64,000 bases of DNA from Symsagittifera roscoffensis (Eukaryota; Xenacoelomorpha; Acoela; Convolutidae). This document shows positions 1 to 8,646 of this stretch, piece after piece. A program made the position numbers and the translations under genes. The DNA lies in assembly GCF_963678635.1 (NCBI RefSeq), contig NC_087066.1:39081223-39145222 (forward strand). The letters are read 5' to 3'. Positions within the stretch are counted from its first letter, which is position 1, and each line of letters opens with the position of its first letter. The notes beneath the pieces are model-generated. The model worked only from the letters and a program-made list of their open reading frames with translations, had not been told where the DNA came from and searched no databases.

Positions 1-5
1 ACTCA

Positions 6-527
6 TCAGCTTTTAGGTGCCTTCCAGGTCAGCACCGCTTCAACCACTTCGGGATCTGGTCTCACTCCATGTTTGTCAACCAGGCGGCCCAGATACTTTA
101 TGGAATCCCTGAGGATTTCACACTTAGAGGGTTTGCATTTCAGACCCGCCTGTTTCATGCAAGACAACACCTCCTCCAACCTTTCTATGTGGTCTTCTAA
201 GGTTGGTGTTGCAATCACGACATCATCGACATAACACATGATGAGATTCCCGTATTTCTTAGTGACGCTCAATGGCATCGGCTCGTATTCTTCTTTTGCA
301 TCCGTGAAATGCCCAGCCTGGTAAGTTCTTGCTGTACCAAGTTGGATCGGACTAGCAGATCCAACGGAACGGGCTCGCCTCTGGCTAAAAGCTTTATCTC
401 CGCGGCCGGCTCCACTGGAAGCCTGTTTTCTCTCGATCTTGCTTTCTGAGTGGCACTTGCCAGAATGCAGAGCCCAAATCCAACGTCGTGAAGAACTTCG
501 CGTCTCCCAGCTTGGATAGGCTCTCAT
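6..527 (-). pseudogene. Ty3/gypsy RT, C-terminal half (copy B), broken
   Basis: Second copy of the frame described at 5401-5922. Genuine RT sequence covers about 6-277: it includes the catalytic YVDD box followed by the conserved segment GLKCKPSKCEILRDSIKYLG. The rest of the open frame (278-527) is an out-of-phase reading of the captured 144-bp patch and of the upstream RT. It differs from copy A by one residue (Ala for Asp, base 409). The frame ends just before the RNase H part, which lies beyond the window edge. Confidence 0.85.
278..421 (-). other. Spacer-derived patch inside RT (copy B)
   Basis: These 144 bp are not RT. Bases 278-310 match 4198-4230 and bases 311-421 match 4571-4681, both from the region after RNase H in the same element. 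They are joined at a shared ATGC (309-312), and the 340 bp that separate the two source blocks are missing. The same patch lies at 5673-5816 in copy A, so it predates the tandem duplication. Confidence 0.9.
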
Positions 528-1137
528 CGATGCGGGGAATCGGGTATGCGTCCTTTATAGTCACTGCGTTCAGATAACGGAAATCACAACAAAATCTGAG
601 TTGTCCCCCTTTCTTTTTCGCCATGACCACACCACAAGCCCATGGGGACTTCGACGGCTCGATCATGTCGTACTCCATTGACATCTCGATTTCCTTCCTA
701 CACGCTTCTGACTTGTTTGGGGTCATTCTTCTCGCCCCTTCCCTATGAGGTACCGAGCCCACTTCTATCTCAATTTCGTGCTCTACAAAATTGCAACAAC
801 CTATGTCAGCCTTGTGTTTCGAAAAAACGTCTGCGTTCCGATTTAGCACCGCTCTCAGCGAATCTAGTTCCTTGTCTGATATTTTACCCTTTAGATGTTC
901 TATCTCAGGTAGGACAGGTTTATGCGCTGCTAACTCTGCCTCCGTCGGTCTCTCAGGGAAGTTGGAACAACTAGACAGCCCATCATCTGTTTCCGACTTC
1001 ATTGAAAACAATATCCTAGAAGATTTCAATTCATTCACTCTTTTCATTATACATTCTTGGTTCGCATGCAATGGACAATAAGTTACATCAAACTTTTTCA
1101 AGTTCTCCACACTCTGAAAGTCTGTGTTCAGAGGCAA
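394..1137 (-). pseudogene. Ty3/gypsy RT, N-terminal half (copy B)
   Basis: Near-identical to the copy A frame at 5789-6532, with three residue differences. Starting on the right it holds the linker after protease, the RT entry segment around SPWACGVVMAKKKGG, and motif A with its catalytic Asp in FFTTLDLGSAFWQ. The frame ends in RPRR as soon as it enters the captured patch, so RT motif B never follows. The displayed first codon is TTG, so it is a fragment of a longer polyprotein and not a gene start. Confidence 0.88.
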
Positions 1138-1567
1138 AGCGTAGCCAAGTTTTCTCTCCCCTCTGTATTGTCACTGTTGTTGCTTCTGTGTTCAATAACA
1201 CACTCACACACAGTCCGCTCTGAGTGAGTGAGAAGCTTCTTCCTAAAATAGCCGAGCTCTTACTGTTTGGATTTGGTACCAGACACACCTGTCTGTCATT
1301 GCTGAGTTCATTCAAGTTCCTCATCCTAAACGTCGGTACTACGGCTTGGTTTGGTTTTAATTTAACTTTTCGATCCAGAAAAATCGGCACCTTGGCCTGA
1401 TTAATTAAGATCTTATTAAGGGGTCTTATCTCATACTTTCTCTCAGGATCCTTGATCCTAATCAATCCGTCATTGAGATCGATCGTGACGTCAAAGTTGC
1501 GAACGAAATCCCTTCCTAAGATGAACTGGTCGGATTCGTTCAAAATCTCTACTACTAGGAAGCTCAT
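1088..1567 (-). pseudogene. Ty3/gypsy protease C-terminal half and linker (copy B)
   Basis: Second copy of 6483-6962. The stretch FLVVEILNESDQFILGRDF is the second conserved block of Ty3-type aspartic proteases (the ILGRDF box that packs behind the active site). The DTG half lies in a different frame at 1491-3251. One residue differs from copy A (Gln for Pro at base 1398). The frame is lost at the right end of the RT linker by a one-base shift. Confidence 0.85.
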
Positions 1568-3251
1568 CCAAAGATGTCTTCCTCCGAGCTGCAGTGAAAT
1601 GATCGGGGTTCGTCCGGTGACATAGATCGCTCCCTACAGCTGCCAACTTGATGTTTGTCGGTATGAGATCCGACCTTTCGAAAGCCATGTTGGTCCAAGT
1701 TTTGACTGGCATGACACTAACCACTGCTCCCGTGTCTAGCAGTCCCTTTACTGAAAGTTGTCTGCCTTGCACGTCCAGAACGTGTGCGGCCAGATCGGCC
1801 TCGCAACCAATATGCACCGCATCTTGTTCGAGCATCGCATTGTGTCCGATTCGTCTAATCTTCAGCTCCTCTTGACCAATGTATATCCGGCCAATCTGAT
1901 CGTTCGCATCAGTTATGTGAGCTTTCGTGTAGATATTGATGCCATCCACATTCATCAGGATCGGGTAAGGGCCATGGACATCGATATAATGTCCGTCCAC
2001 TTTCATCAGCCTCGGACCTCCCGTTGTGAGCAGCGCTCGCACTGCCCTGGAGTCCAGTTTGGGATCCTTCTCCTTCAGGTAGTCGGCATAGATGTCCAGG
2101 TGGACTAGTGTAATCTCGGATGGTTCACTCAAGTTCTTGACCACCTGGTGCCCTGCGACTGAGATGATGGACATTATTTTGGTCCCCGCCTTCGTCATGC
2201 CGAAAGTCTTACCAGATATAACGTTCAGTTTTAGTCCCTGTTTCTTGGGTTCCTCTTTGTCTTCTGCTTTTGTCGTTTTACCCAGGACATTAAAACTTTC
2301 CCGAAGATCTGTGCTCTCCAGCTCCGACCTTACCCATTGCTCCACTTCTTTCGTGGCTAGGTCCTGTTTGACATTCTGCAGCGCTGTCCTTGCCGCCAGG
2401 CCGTAATCCACCTTGAGTGGGCTAGACGACTCTGCTTCGAGGTTCGAGGCTACCACCTCGTCAGGCCATGTCCTAACCTTTTTGGTCGTGAAGGTGCTCG
2501 GTGTCGTCTCCTTTCTCCGAGATTCAGCCTCGTTCATCAGACGTGCTCGACTGGCCTTGACACCCGAAAGTGCCTCTTCGTGGCGGGGATGTTTCGCGTC
2601 CGCTACTGCGTCCCAAAATTGAGTACAATCCGACTTGAAGTGTCCCTCCAAATTACAGAAGAAACACCTCGGACCATATTTCATGATGAGCCCTATCACG
2701 TACTCTTCATGATCCTCGTCGGTCGCGTCAGCGTCCTCGAGAAAGTAGCCTATGGCCTTCATGTTCTGTTTGTATGCAGAACACGCAGAAACGTGATGGT
2801 CCATCGAGCCACAATTCGCACACGACCTCCTCTTGTCCATGTCATCGCGAGGTTTGCACCAACTGGAATTCGCACCAGTGTTTGTCCCGCTATAGTTGCC
2901 ATAATTGCTGTAACGGTTTTGCGCCCTCGGTTTTATGAGTAAATACTCGCGTGACTTCATACGCAAGTCGTCAGGCGTGGGTACCTGGTCAAGCGACAGG
3001 GTGAAGTGGGTGGCCAACATCGTCTTCAACTCCTCACTCCTTACTCCATCCATGAACTTCGAAGCAATCGCCAAGTTTCGCTCGGATATTCTCTCATCCG
3101 GGTTGCTTCTCCTCCTGAGCAATTCAAGGTCGTCCAAGAATTTATCTATTGATTCTTCATCTCTTTGACGCCTCTTCTCGAACTTCACCATAGCCTGGCG
3201 CCCTTGTACTCCAGAGCCGAAACGATTCAGCAGGAGCGCTGTCTCTCTCAT
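1491..3251 (-). pseudogene. Gag C-terminus, nucleocapsid and protease N-terminus (copy B)
   Basis: The 586-residue translation is identical to that of copy A (6886-8646), where the domains are described. It shows two CCHC zinc knuckles and a protease active site LLDTGAVVSVMP. Identity over 1.7 kb, including the flanking frame breaks, shows that the copies separated recently and after the element had already lost its reading frame. Confidence 0.9.
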
Positions 3252-3855
3252 TGGCTCTTTTCGCCATTACACAACTTAATGCAGTACCCTCCAGGTTGCT
3301 CGTCAGCGCGCTGCACTCTTGTTTCTTGGAGAGATTCTCTTCCTCAAAGTGTAACTTCATCACCTCTATCCAAGTATCAATGCAGCCGTCTGACTCGTCT
3401 TTATATGACTTCGGCTTTTTCAGTGTTCTTCTTGACCTCTCTCCTCTCTCGGTTGACTTCGAGAGCTTGGTGATGAATGTTTCAAGAGATCTGTTCAGAG
3501 GCTCAAACATCGAGGCATACATCGTCGTGTCTTGTGAGACTGTAGTCAGATCTGGTACTGAACTGACTTGTGGCACGGTTGGCAATCTTGTCTCCGGGGT
3601 GGCATCTGCCTCCGGCGGGACTGGATTCGTCCAGCCAGGCCTCTGCGGGGCTGCCCTTGGCCGCTCCTTGTTTCTATGTTCGTAGTTCGTTCTCGAGCCT
3701 TGCTGGGCTCTGGCATTGCTGCCCGTACCATCTCCAACATTCGCATGGCGTGAGCGCTCCCTTGGGTTGGAATGCTCCTGCCAACTACTCCCATTCAGGA
3801 TCGCGTCAAGCTTCCGCATCATTAAGTCAGACTTTGCATCTAACCTCTTCTCCAG
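3157..3855 (-). pseudogene. Gag, 5'-truncated (copy B)
   Basis: The last about 220 residues of gag, identical to the corresponding end of the copy A gag (8552-9250). The N-terminal serine/glutamate-rich and coiled-coil parts are absent because the unit boundary at 3855/3856 cuts gag in the coiled coil. Upstream of the boundary the frame runs into the out-of-phase end of the spacer. Confidence 0.88.
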
Positions 3856-4891
3856 TGGATTGCGATCTCTGACATATCGGAATTGGAAGTTGTTTCAGAC
3901 GTGTTGTCCCAGGACTGGGGCCTCGAGTCAACACTTGAGTCGACTGATTTCCCAACATCATATTCCAAGTTGTCTGAGATGTTTCTCGACTCCCCGGACA
4001 AACTCTGTCCATCGGTCGCTTCAAACCCGACTCCCCGGACAAAATTCTGCCCCTAGGTGGTCTCGTCAACCTCTCCCCGGACAAGTCGTCCTGCACGGGC
4101 TCAAAGGTGTCTGACTCCTCAGACGAGTCGTCCTTGACTGGCTCAAAGGTATCAGACTCCCCGGACATTGTCTCGTCCACGGACGAACAATCTGGGCTCG
4201 GCTCGTATTCTTCTTTTGCATCCGTGAAATGCACTCTCCTCGTGAAGCTAGATTTCGACCTGATCCTGACTTCCTCAGTAGTTTGGTTCTGATTCAGTGT
4301 TCCATATTCAGTGAACGAAGTTCTCAACAAGACCTCCTTCGGCATCGAGCTCACCAGCTGGTTGACAATCGACCTGCAATCCCGTTCAACGCCTCGGCTG
4401 CTAATGGACACTGGCCTCTTCTCTGTTCTCTCGGTGACAGTCAACCGCTGCATGGTCTCCATCCATTCACGATCATGCCTATCCACTTCCCTGTCCAACA
4501 AGTCACGGAGCTTTCCCATGACGTCCAGCGCCACGTTCACCGTCCTGTTCAACAGAGCCATGCTGTTTATGCCCAGCCTGCTAAGTTCTTGCTGTACCAA
4601 GTTGGATCGGACTAGCAGATCCAACGGAACGGGCTCGCCTCTGGCTAAAAGCTTTATCTCCGCGGCCGTCTCCACTGGAAGGTCGGGGTGTCCAGGTATA
4701 GGATGCCCTGACTTGTCTAACCACCTAGTAAGTGGCAGTTGGTCGTAGGTTTCTTTGTCCAGAAAGGAAAACCCGTCTTTGATCTCTGATTGGTTAGCCT
4801 GTCTCTCCTCGAGGCGCTCATAAAATTCTGTCTTTTTACTGAGGCTATCTGCGTTCTGGTGCTTGTCACGAGTACGGTGCTCTATGATCAT
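3856..4891 (-). pseudogene. RNase H C-terminus plus post-RNase H spacer
   Basis: The open frame (reading to 3827) begins with HRTRDKHQNADSLSKK. This is the last RNase H block and contributes the final acidic residue of the active site. About 140 residues follow, containing a charged helical stretch (PVETAAEIKLLARGEPVPLD). After that comes a low-complexity acidic tail built on 14-residue repeats such as SDTFEPVKDDSSEE. In Ty3 elements the integrase normally follows; here the frame runs into the junction with the next gag copy and no HHCC or DDE motif is seen. The 42-bp repeats and the two source blocks of the RT patch lie in this frame. It is in phase with 4898-5401, separated only by one TGA. 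Confidence 0.8.
3991..4199 (-). repeat. 42-bp tandem repeats in the element spacer
   Basis: The motif TCCCCGG (once TCCTCAG) recurs at 3991, 4032, 4074, 4116 and 4158, spaced 41, 42, 42 and 42 bp. The blocks around 4074-4199 also share GGCTCAAAGGT. The period is 14 codons, so the array keeps the reading frame and encodes an acidic SDTFEPV-type repeat. It is present once here because the window cuts off the corresponding part of copy B. Confidence 0.85.
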
Positions 4892-4897
4892 GTGGTA

Positions 4898-5401
4898 TCA
4901 ATCCAGGCGCACGATCCAACGACCAATATAGCTTTGGTCCATCGAATAGGTTTTCAGCCAGGCAAGGGCACGGTTATCCACACGTAACTTGAAGGGAGCA
5001 CTCCCCAAGTAGGCCCTGTATTTTTCCACGAAAGTGATCACCGCAAACATCTCCGCTTTTGGTGCACCGTACTTCATTTCAGTATCACTCAGGACTTTAC
5101 TCCCGTAGGCTATCGGACGAAGAACCGTTCTCCCGTTCCACTGCTGCTCCTGGTGAAGTATGCCCGATATCGCAACCACTGATGCATCCGTGTCCAGCAC
5201 GAACATCCCCTTCTCTGTTGGCATGCCGAGGACCGGTGCCTCGCAAAGTTCACGTTTGATGTTTTCAAATGAAACTTGCGCCTCATCAGTCCAGGTGAAC
5301 TTTTTGCCCTTGTTTCTCATCAACCTCTGCATGGGGCATATTTTGTCAGCATACCCCTTGATGAACTCTCGATAATAATTTGCGAATCCCAGAAAACTCA
5401 T
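4898..5401 (-). pseudogene. RT connection and RNase H domain
   Basis: The 167-residue frame starts with SFLGFANYYREFIKGYA, the typical block that follows RT in Ty3 elements. RNase H follows, with FVLDTDASVV (catalytic Asp at about residue 72), KAEMFAV (Glu at about 117) and VDNRAL (Asp at about 142). RNase H removes the RNA strand during reverse transcription. A TGA at 4898-4900 stops the frame after RWIVRLD, and the same frame resumes at once with YHMIIEHRTR. This is one nonsense change in an otherwise well-kept domain. Confidence 0.9.
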
Positions 5402-5922
5402 CAGCTTTTAGGTGCCTTCCAGGTCAGCACCGCTTCAACCACTTCGGGATCTGGTCTCACTCCATGTTTGTCAACCAGGCGGCCCAGATACTTTATGGAA
5501 TCCCTGAGGATTTCACACTTAGAGGGTTTGCATTTCAGACCCGCCTGTTTCATGCAAGACAACACCTCCTCCAACCTTTCTATGTGGTCTTCTAAGGTTG
5601 GTGTTGCAATCACGACATCATCGACATAACACATGATGAGATTCCCGTATTTCTTAGTGACGCTCAATGGCATCGGCTCGTATTCTTCTTTTGCATCCGT
5701 GAAATGCCCAGCCTGGTAAGTTCTTGCTGTACCAAGTTGGATCGGACTAGCAGATCCAACGGAACGGGCTCGCCTCTGGCTAAAAGCTTTATCTCCGCGG
5801 CCGTCTCCACTGGAAGCCTGTTTTCTCTCGATCTTGCTTTCTGAGTGGCACTTGCCAGAATGCAGAGCCCAAATCCAACGTCGTGAAGAACTTCGCGTCT
5901 CCCAGCTTGGATAGGCTCTCAT
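5401..5922 (-). pseudogene. Ty3/gypsy RT, C-terminal half (copy A)
   Basis: RT copies element RNA into cDNA. The real RT part covers 5401-5672. It begins with PLSVTKKYGNLIMCYVDD, whose YVDD is the catalytic motif C, and continues through GLKCKPSKCEILRDSIKYLG and VRPDPEVVEAVLTWKAPK. The frame ends at 5401 in a stop produced by an indel just before the RNase H block. The 5673-5922 part is not RT in this phase: it reads the captured patch and then upstream RT out of frame. The MPFGL-type motif B expected between motifs A and C is absent from all frames. Confidence 0.88.
5673..5816 (-). other. Spacer-derived patch inside RT (copy A)
   Basis: Bases 5673-5705 match 4198-4230 and 5706-5816 match 4571-4681, with one mismatch near 5716 (G for C). 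The patch replaces the piece of RT between KTGF and PLSVTKK. Its inner joint falls on a four-base ATGC shared by both source blocks. It is 144 bp long, but the flanking frames are out of phase, so it does not restore a protein. Confidence 0.9.
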
Positions 5923-6532
5923 CGATGCGGGGAATCGGGTATGCGTCCTTTATAGTCACTGCGTTCAGATAACGGAAATCACAACAAAATCTGAGTTGTC
6001 CCCCTTTCTTTTTCGCCATGACCACACCACAAGCCCATGGGGACTTCGACGGCTCGATCATGTCGTACTCCATTAACATCTCGATTTCCTTCCTACACGC
6101 TTCTGACTTGTTTGGGGTCATTCTTCTCGCCCCTTCCCTATGAGGTACCGAGCCCTCTTCTATCTCAATTTCGTGCTCTACAAAATTGCAACAACCTATG
6201 TCAGCCTTGTGTTTCGAAAAAACGTCTGCGTTCCGATTTAGCACCGCTCTCAGCGAATCTAGTTCCTTGTCTGATATTTTACCCTTTAGATGTTCTATCT
6301 CAGGTAGGACAGGTTTATGCGCTGCTAACTCTGCCTCCGTCGGTCTCTCAGGGAAGTTGGAACAACTAGACAGCCCATCATCTGTTTCCGACTTCATTGA
6401 AAACAATATCCTAGAAGATTTCAATTCATTCACTCTTTTCATTATACATTCTTGGTTCGCATGCAATGGACAATAAGTTACATCAAACTTTTTCAAGTTC
6501 TCCACACTCTGAAAGTCTGTGTTCAGAGGCAA
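5789..6532 (-). pseudogene. Ty3/gypsy RT, N-terminal half (copy A)
   Basis: The 247-residue frame covers the linker after protease and the first part of RT. A conserved linker block (SMKSETDDGLSSCSNFPERP) sits at residues 45-65. The entry block SPWACGVVMAKKKGGQLRF is at 164-182, and motif A, FFTTLDLGSAFWQVPL, is at 215-230 with the catalytic Asp at 220. The true RT frame ends after DREKTGF at the patch boundary. The first codon shown is TTG. An extra A in the run GAGAAAACTT at the right end separates it from the preceding frame. Confidence 0.9.
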
Positions 6533-6962
6533 AGCGTAGCCAAGTTTTCTCTCCCCTCTGTATTGTCACTGTTGTTGCTTCTGTGTTCAATAACACACTC
6601 ACACACAGTCCGCTCTGAGTGAGTGAGAAGCTTCTTCCTAAAATAGCCGAGCTCTTACTGTTTGGATTTGGTACCAGACACACCTGTCTGTCATTGCTGA
6701 GTTCATTCAAGTTCCTCATCCTAAACGTCGGTACTACGGCTTGGTTTGGTTTTAATTTAACTTTTCGATCCAGAAAAATCGGCACCTTGGCCGGATTAAT
6801 TAAGATCTTATTAAGGGGTCTTATCTCATACTTTCTCTCAGGATCCTTGATCCTAATCAATCCGTCATTGAGATCGATCGTGACGTCAAAGTTGCGAACG
6901 AAATCCCTTCCTAAGATGAACTGGTCGGATTCGTTCAAAATCTCTACTACTAGGAAGCTCAT
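6483..6962 (-). pseudogene. Protease C-terminal half and linker (copy A)
   Basis: The frame continues upstream of its ATG with VTGRTPIISLQLGGRHLW and then reads MSFLVVEILNESDQFILGRDF. This is the second half of a retropepsin fold, ending in the ILGRDF box. A linker with KVKLKPNQAVVPTFRMRNL follows. The DTG half is one phase away in the preceding frame, so no single frame encodes a whole protease. The shift lies near 7018-7026. Confidence 0.87.
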
Positions 6963-8646
6963 CCAAAGATGTCTTCCTCCGAGCTGCAGTGAAATGATCG
7001 GGGTTCGTCCGGTGACATAGATCGCTCCCTACAGCTGCCAACTTGATGTTTGTCGGTATGAGATCCGACCTTTCGAAAGCCATGTTGGTCCAAGTTTTGA
7101 CTGGCATGACACTAACCACTGCTCCCGTGTCTAGCAGTCCCTTTACTGAAAGTTGTCTGCCTTGCACGTCCAGAACGTGTGCGGCCAGATCGGCCTCGCA
7201 ACCAATATGCACCGCATCTTGTTCGAGCATCGCATTGTGTCCGATTCGTCTAATCTTCAGCTCCTCTTGACCAATGTATATCCGGCCAATCTGATCGTTC
7301 GCATCAGTTATGTGAGCTTTCGTGTAGATATTGATGCCATCCACATTCATCAGGATCGGGTAAGGGCCATGGACATCGATATAATGTCCGTCCACTTTCA
7401 TCAGCCTCGGACCTCCCGTTGTGAGCAGCGCTCGCACTGCCCTGGAGTCCAGTTTGGGATCCTTCTCCTTCAGGTAGTCGGCATAGATGTCCAGGTGGAC
7501 TAGTGTAATCTCGGATGGTTCACTCAAGTTCTTGACCACCTGGTGCCCTGCGACTGAGATGATGGACATTATTTTGGTCCCCGCCTTCGTCATGCCGAAA
7601 GTCTTACCAGATATAACGTTCAGTTTTAGTCCCTGTTTCTTGGGTTCCTCTTTGTCTTCTGCTTTTGTCGTTTTACCCAGGACATTAAAACTTTCCCGAA
7701 GATCTGTGCTCTCCAGCTCCGACCTTACCCATTGCTCCACTTCTTTCGTGGCTAGGTCCTGTTTGACATTCTGCAGCGCTGTCCTTGCCGCCAGGCCGTA
7801 ATCCACCTTGAGTGGGCTAGACGACTCTGCTTCGAGGTTCGAGGCTACCACCTCGTCAGGCCATGTCCTAACCTTTTTGGTCGTGAAGGTGCTCGGTGTC
7901 GTCTCCTTTCTCCGAGATTCAGCCTCGTTCATCAGACGTGCTCGACTGGCCTTGACACCCGAAAGTGCCTCTTCGTGGCGGGGATGTTTCGCGTCCGCTA
8001 CTGCGTCCCAAAATTGAGTACAATCCGACTTGAAGTGTCCCTCCAAATTACAGAAGAAACACCTCGGACCATATTTCATGATGAGCCCTATCACGTACTC
8101 TTCATGATCCTCGTCGGTCGCGTCAGCGTCCTCGAGAAAGTAGCCTATGGCCTTCATGTTCTGTTTGTATGCAGAACACGCAGAAACGTGATGGTCCATC
8201 GAGCCACAATTCGCACACGACCTCCTCTTGTCCATGTCATCGCGAGGTTTGCACCAACTGGAATTCGCACCAGTGTTTGTCCCGCTATAGTTGCCATAAT
8301 TGCTGTAACGGTTTTGCGCCCTCGGTTTTATGAGTAAATACTCGCGTGACTTCATACGCAAGTCGTCAGGCGTGGGTACCTGGTCAAGCGACAGGGTGAA
8401 GTGGGTGGCCAACATCGTCTTCAACTCCTCACTCCTTACTCCATCCATGAACTTCGAAGCAATCGCCAAGTTTCGCTCGGATATTCTCTCATCCGGGTTG
8501 CTTCTCCTCCTGAGCAATTCAAGGTCGTCCAAGAATTTATCTATTGATTCTTCATCTCTTTGACGCCTCTTCTCGAACTTCACCATAGCCTGGCGCCCTT
8601 GTACTCCAGAGCCGAAACGATTCAGCAGGAGCGCTGTCTCTCTCAT
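6886..8646 (-). pseudogene. Gag C-terminus, nucleocapsid and protease N-terminus (copy A)
   Basis: The 586-residue frame opens with the end of capsid (LLNRFGSGVQG, then KFEKRRQRDEESIDKFLDDL). Two CX2CX4HX4C zinc knuckles follow, at residues 144-157 and 196-209, separated by an acidic insert. Such knuckles bind element RNA. A long charged linker leads to the protease active site LLDTGAVVSVMP, with Asp at about residue 506. Protease would cut the polyprotein. The frame overlaps gag by 95 bp in a +1 phase. Because the shift falls inside the capsid region and not at a domain border, an indel is likelier than programmed frameshifting. Confidence 0.9.

Larger units (their letters stand above)
1..3855 (-). 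repeat. Ty3/gypsy tandem unit, earlier copy (copy B), partial
   Basis: This stretch repeats 5396-9250 with a constant offset of 5395 bp. I found only four substitutions between the two: 409 G versus 5804 T, 680 G versus 6075 A, 761 A versus 6156 T, and 1398 T versus 6793 G. It carries, on the minus strand, truncated gag, protease and RT pieces in the same broken arrangement as copy A. The homology ends sharply at 3855. The window starts inside this unit, so more units may lie to the left. Confidence 0.95.

Noticed and set aside
3856-4200. Integrase at the left end of the gypsy unit
   Set aside because: No HHCC zinc finger or DDE residues could be found. The frame ends in repeats and then meets the next gag copy.
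4898-4900. TGA as a sense codon (recoding or variant genetic code)
   Set aside because: It is a single event in a pseudogene. Other frames in the window end in TGA at expected places, such as LINE-A ORF1 at 18552-18554.
8552-8646. Programmed +1 frameshift between gag and the following frame
   Set aside because: The overlap lies within the capsid region and not between gag and pol. Further phase changes follow in protease and RT, and no clear slippery site with stimulator was seen. An indel is simpler.
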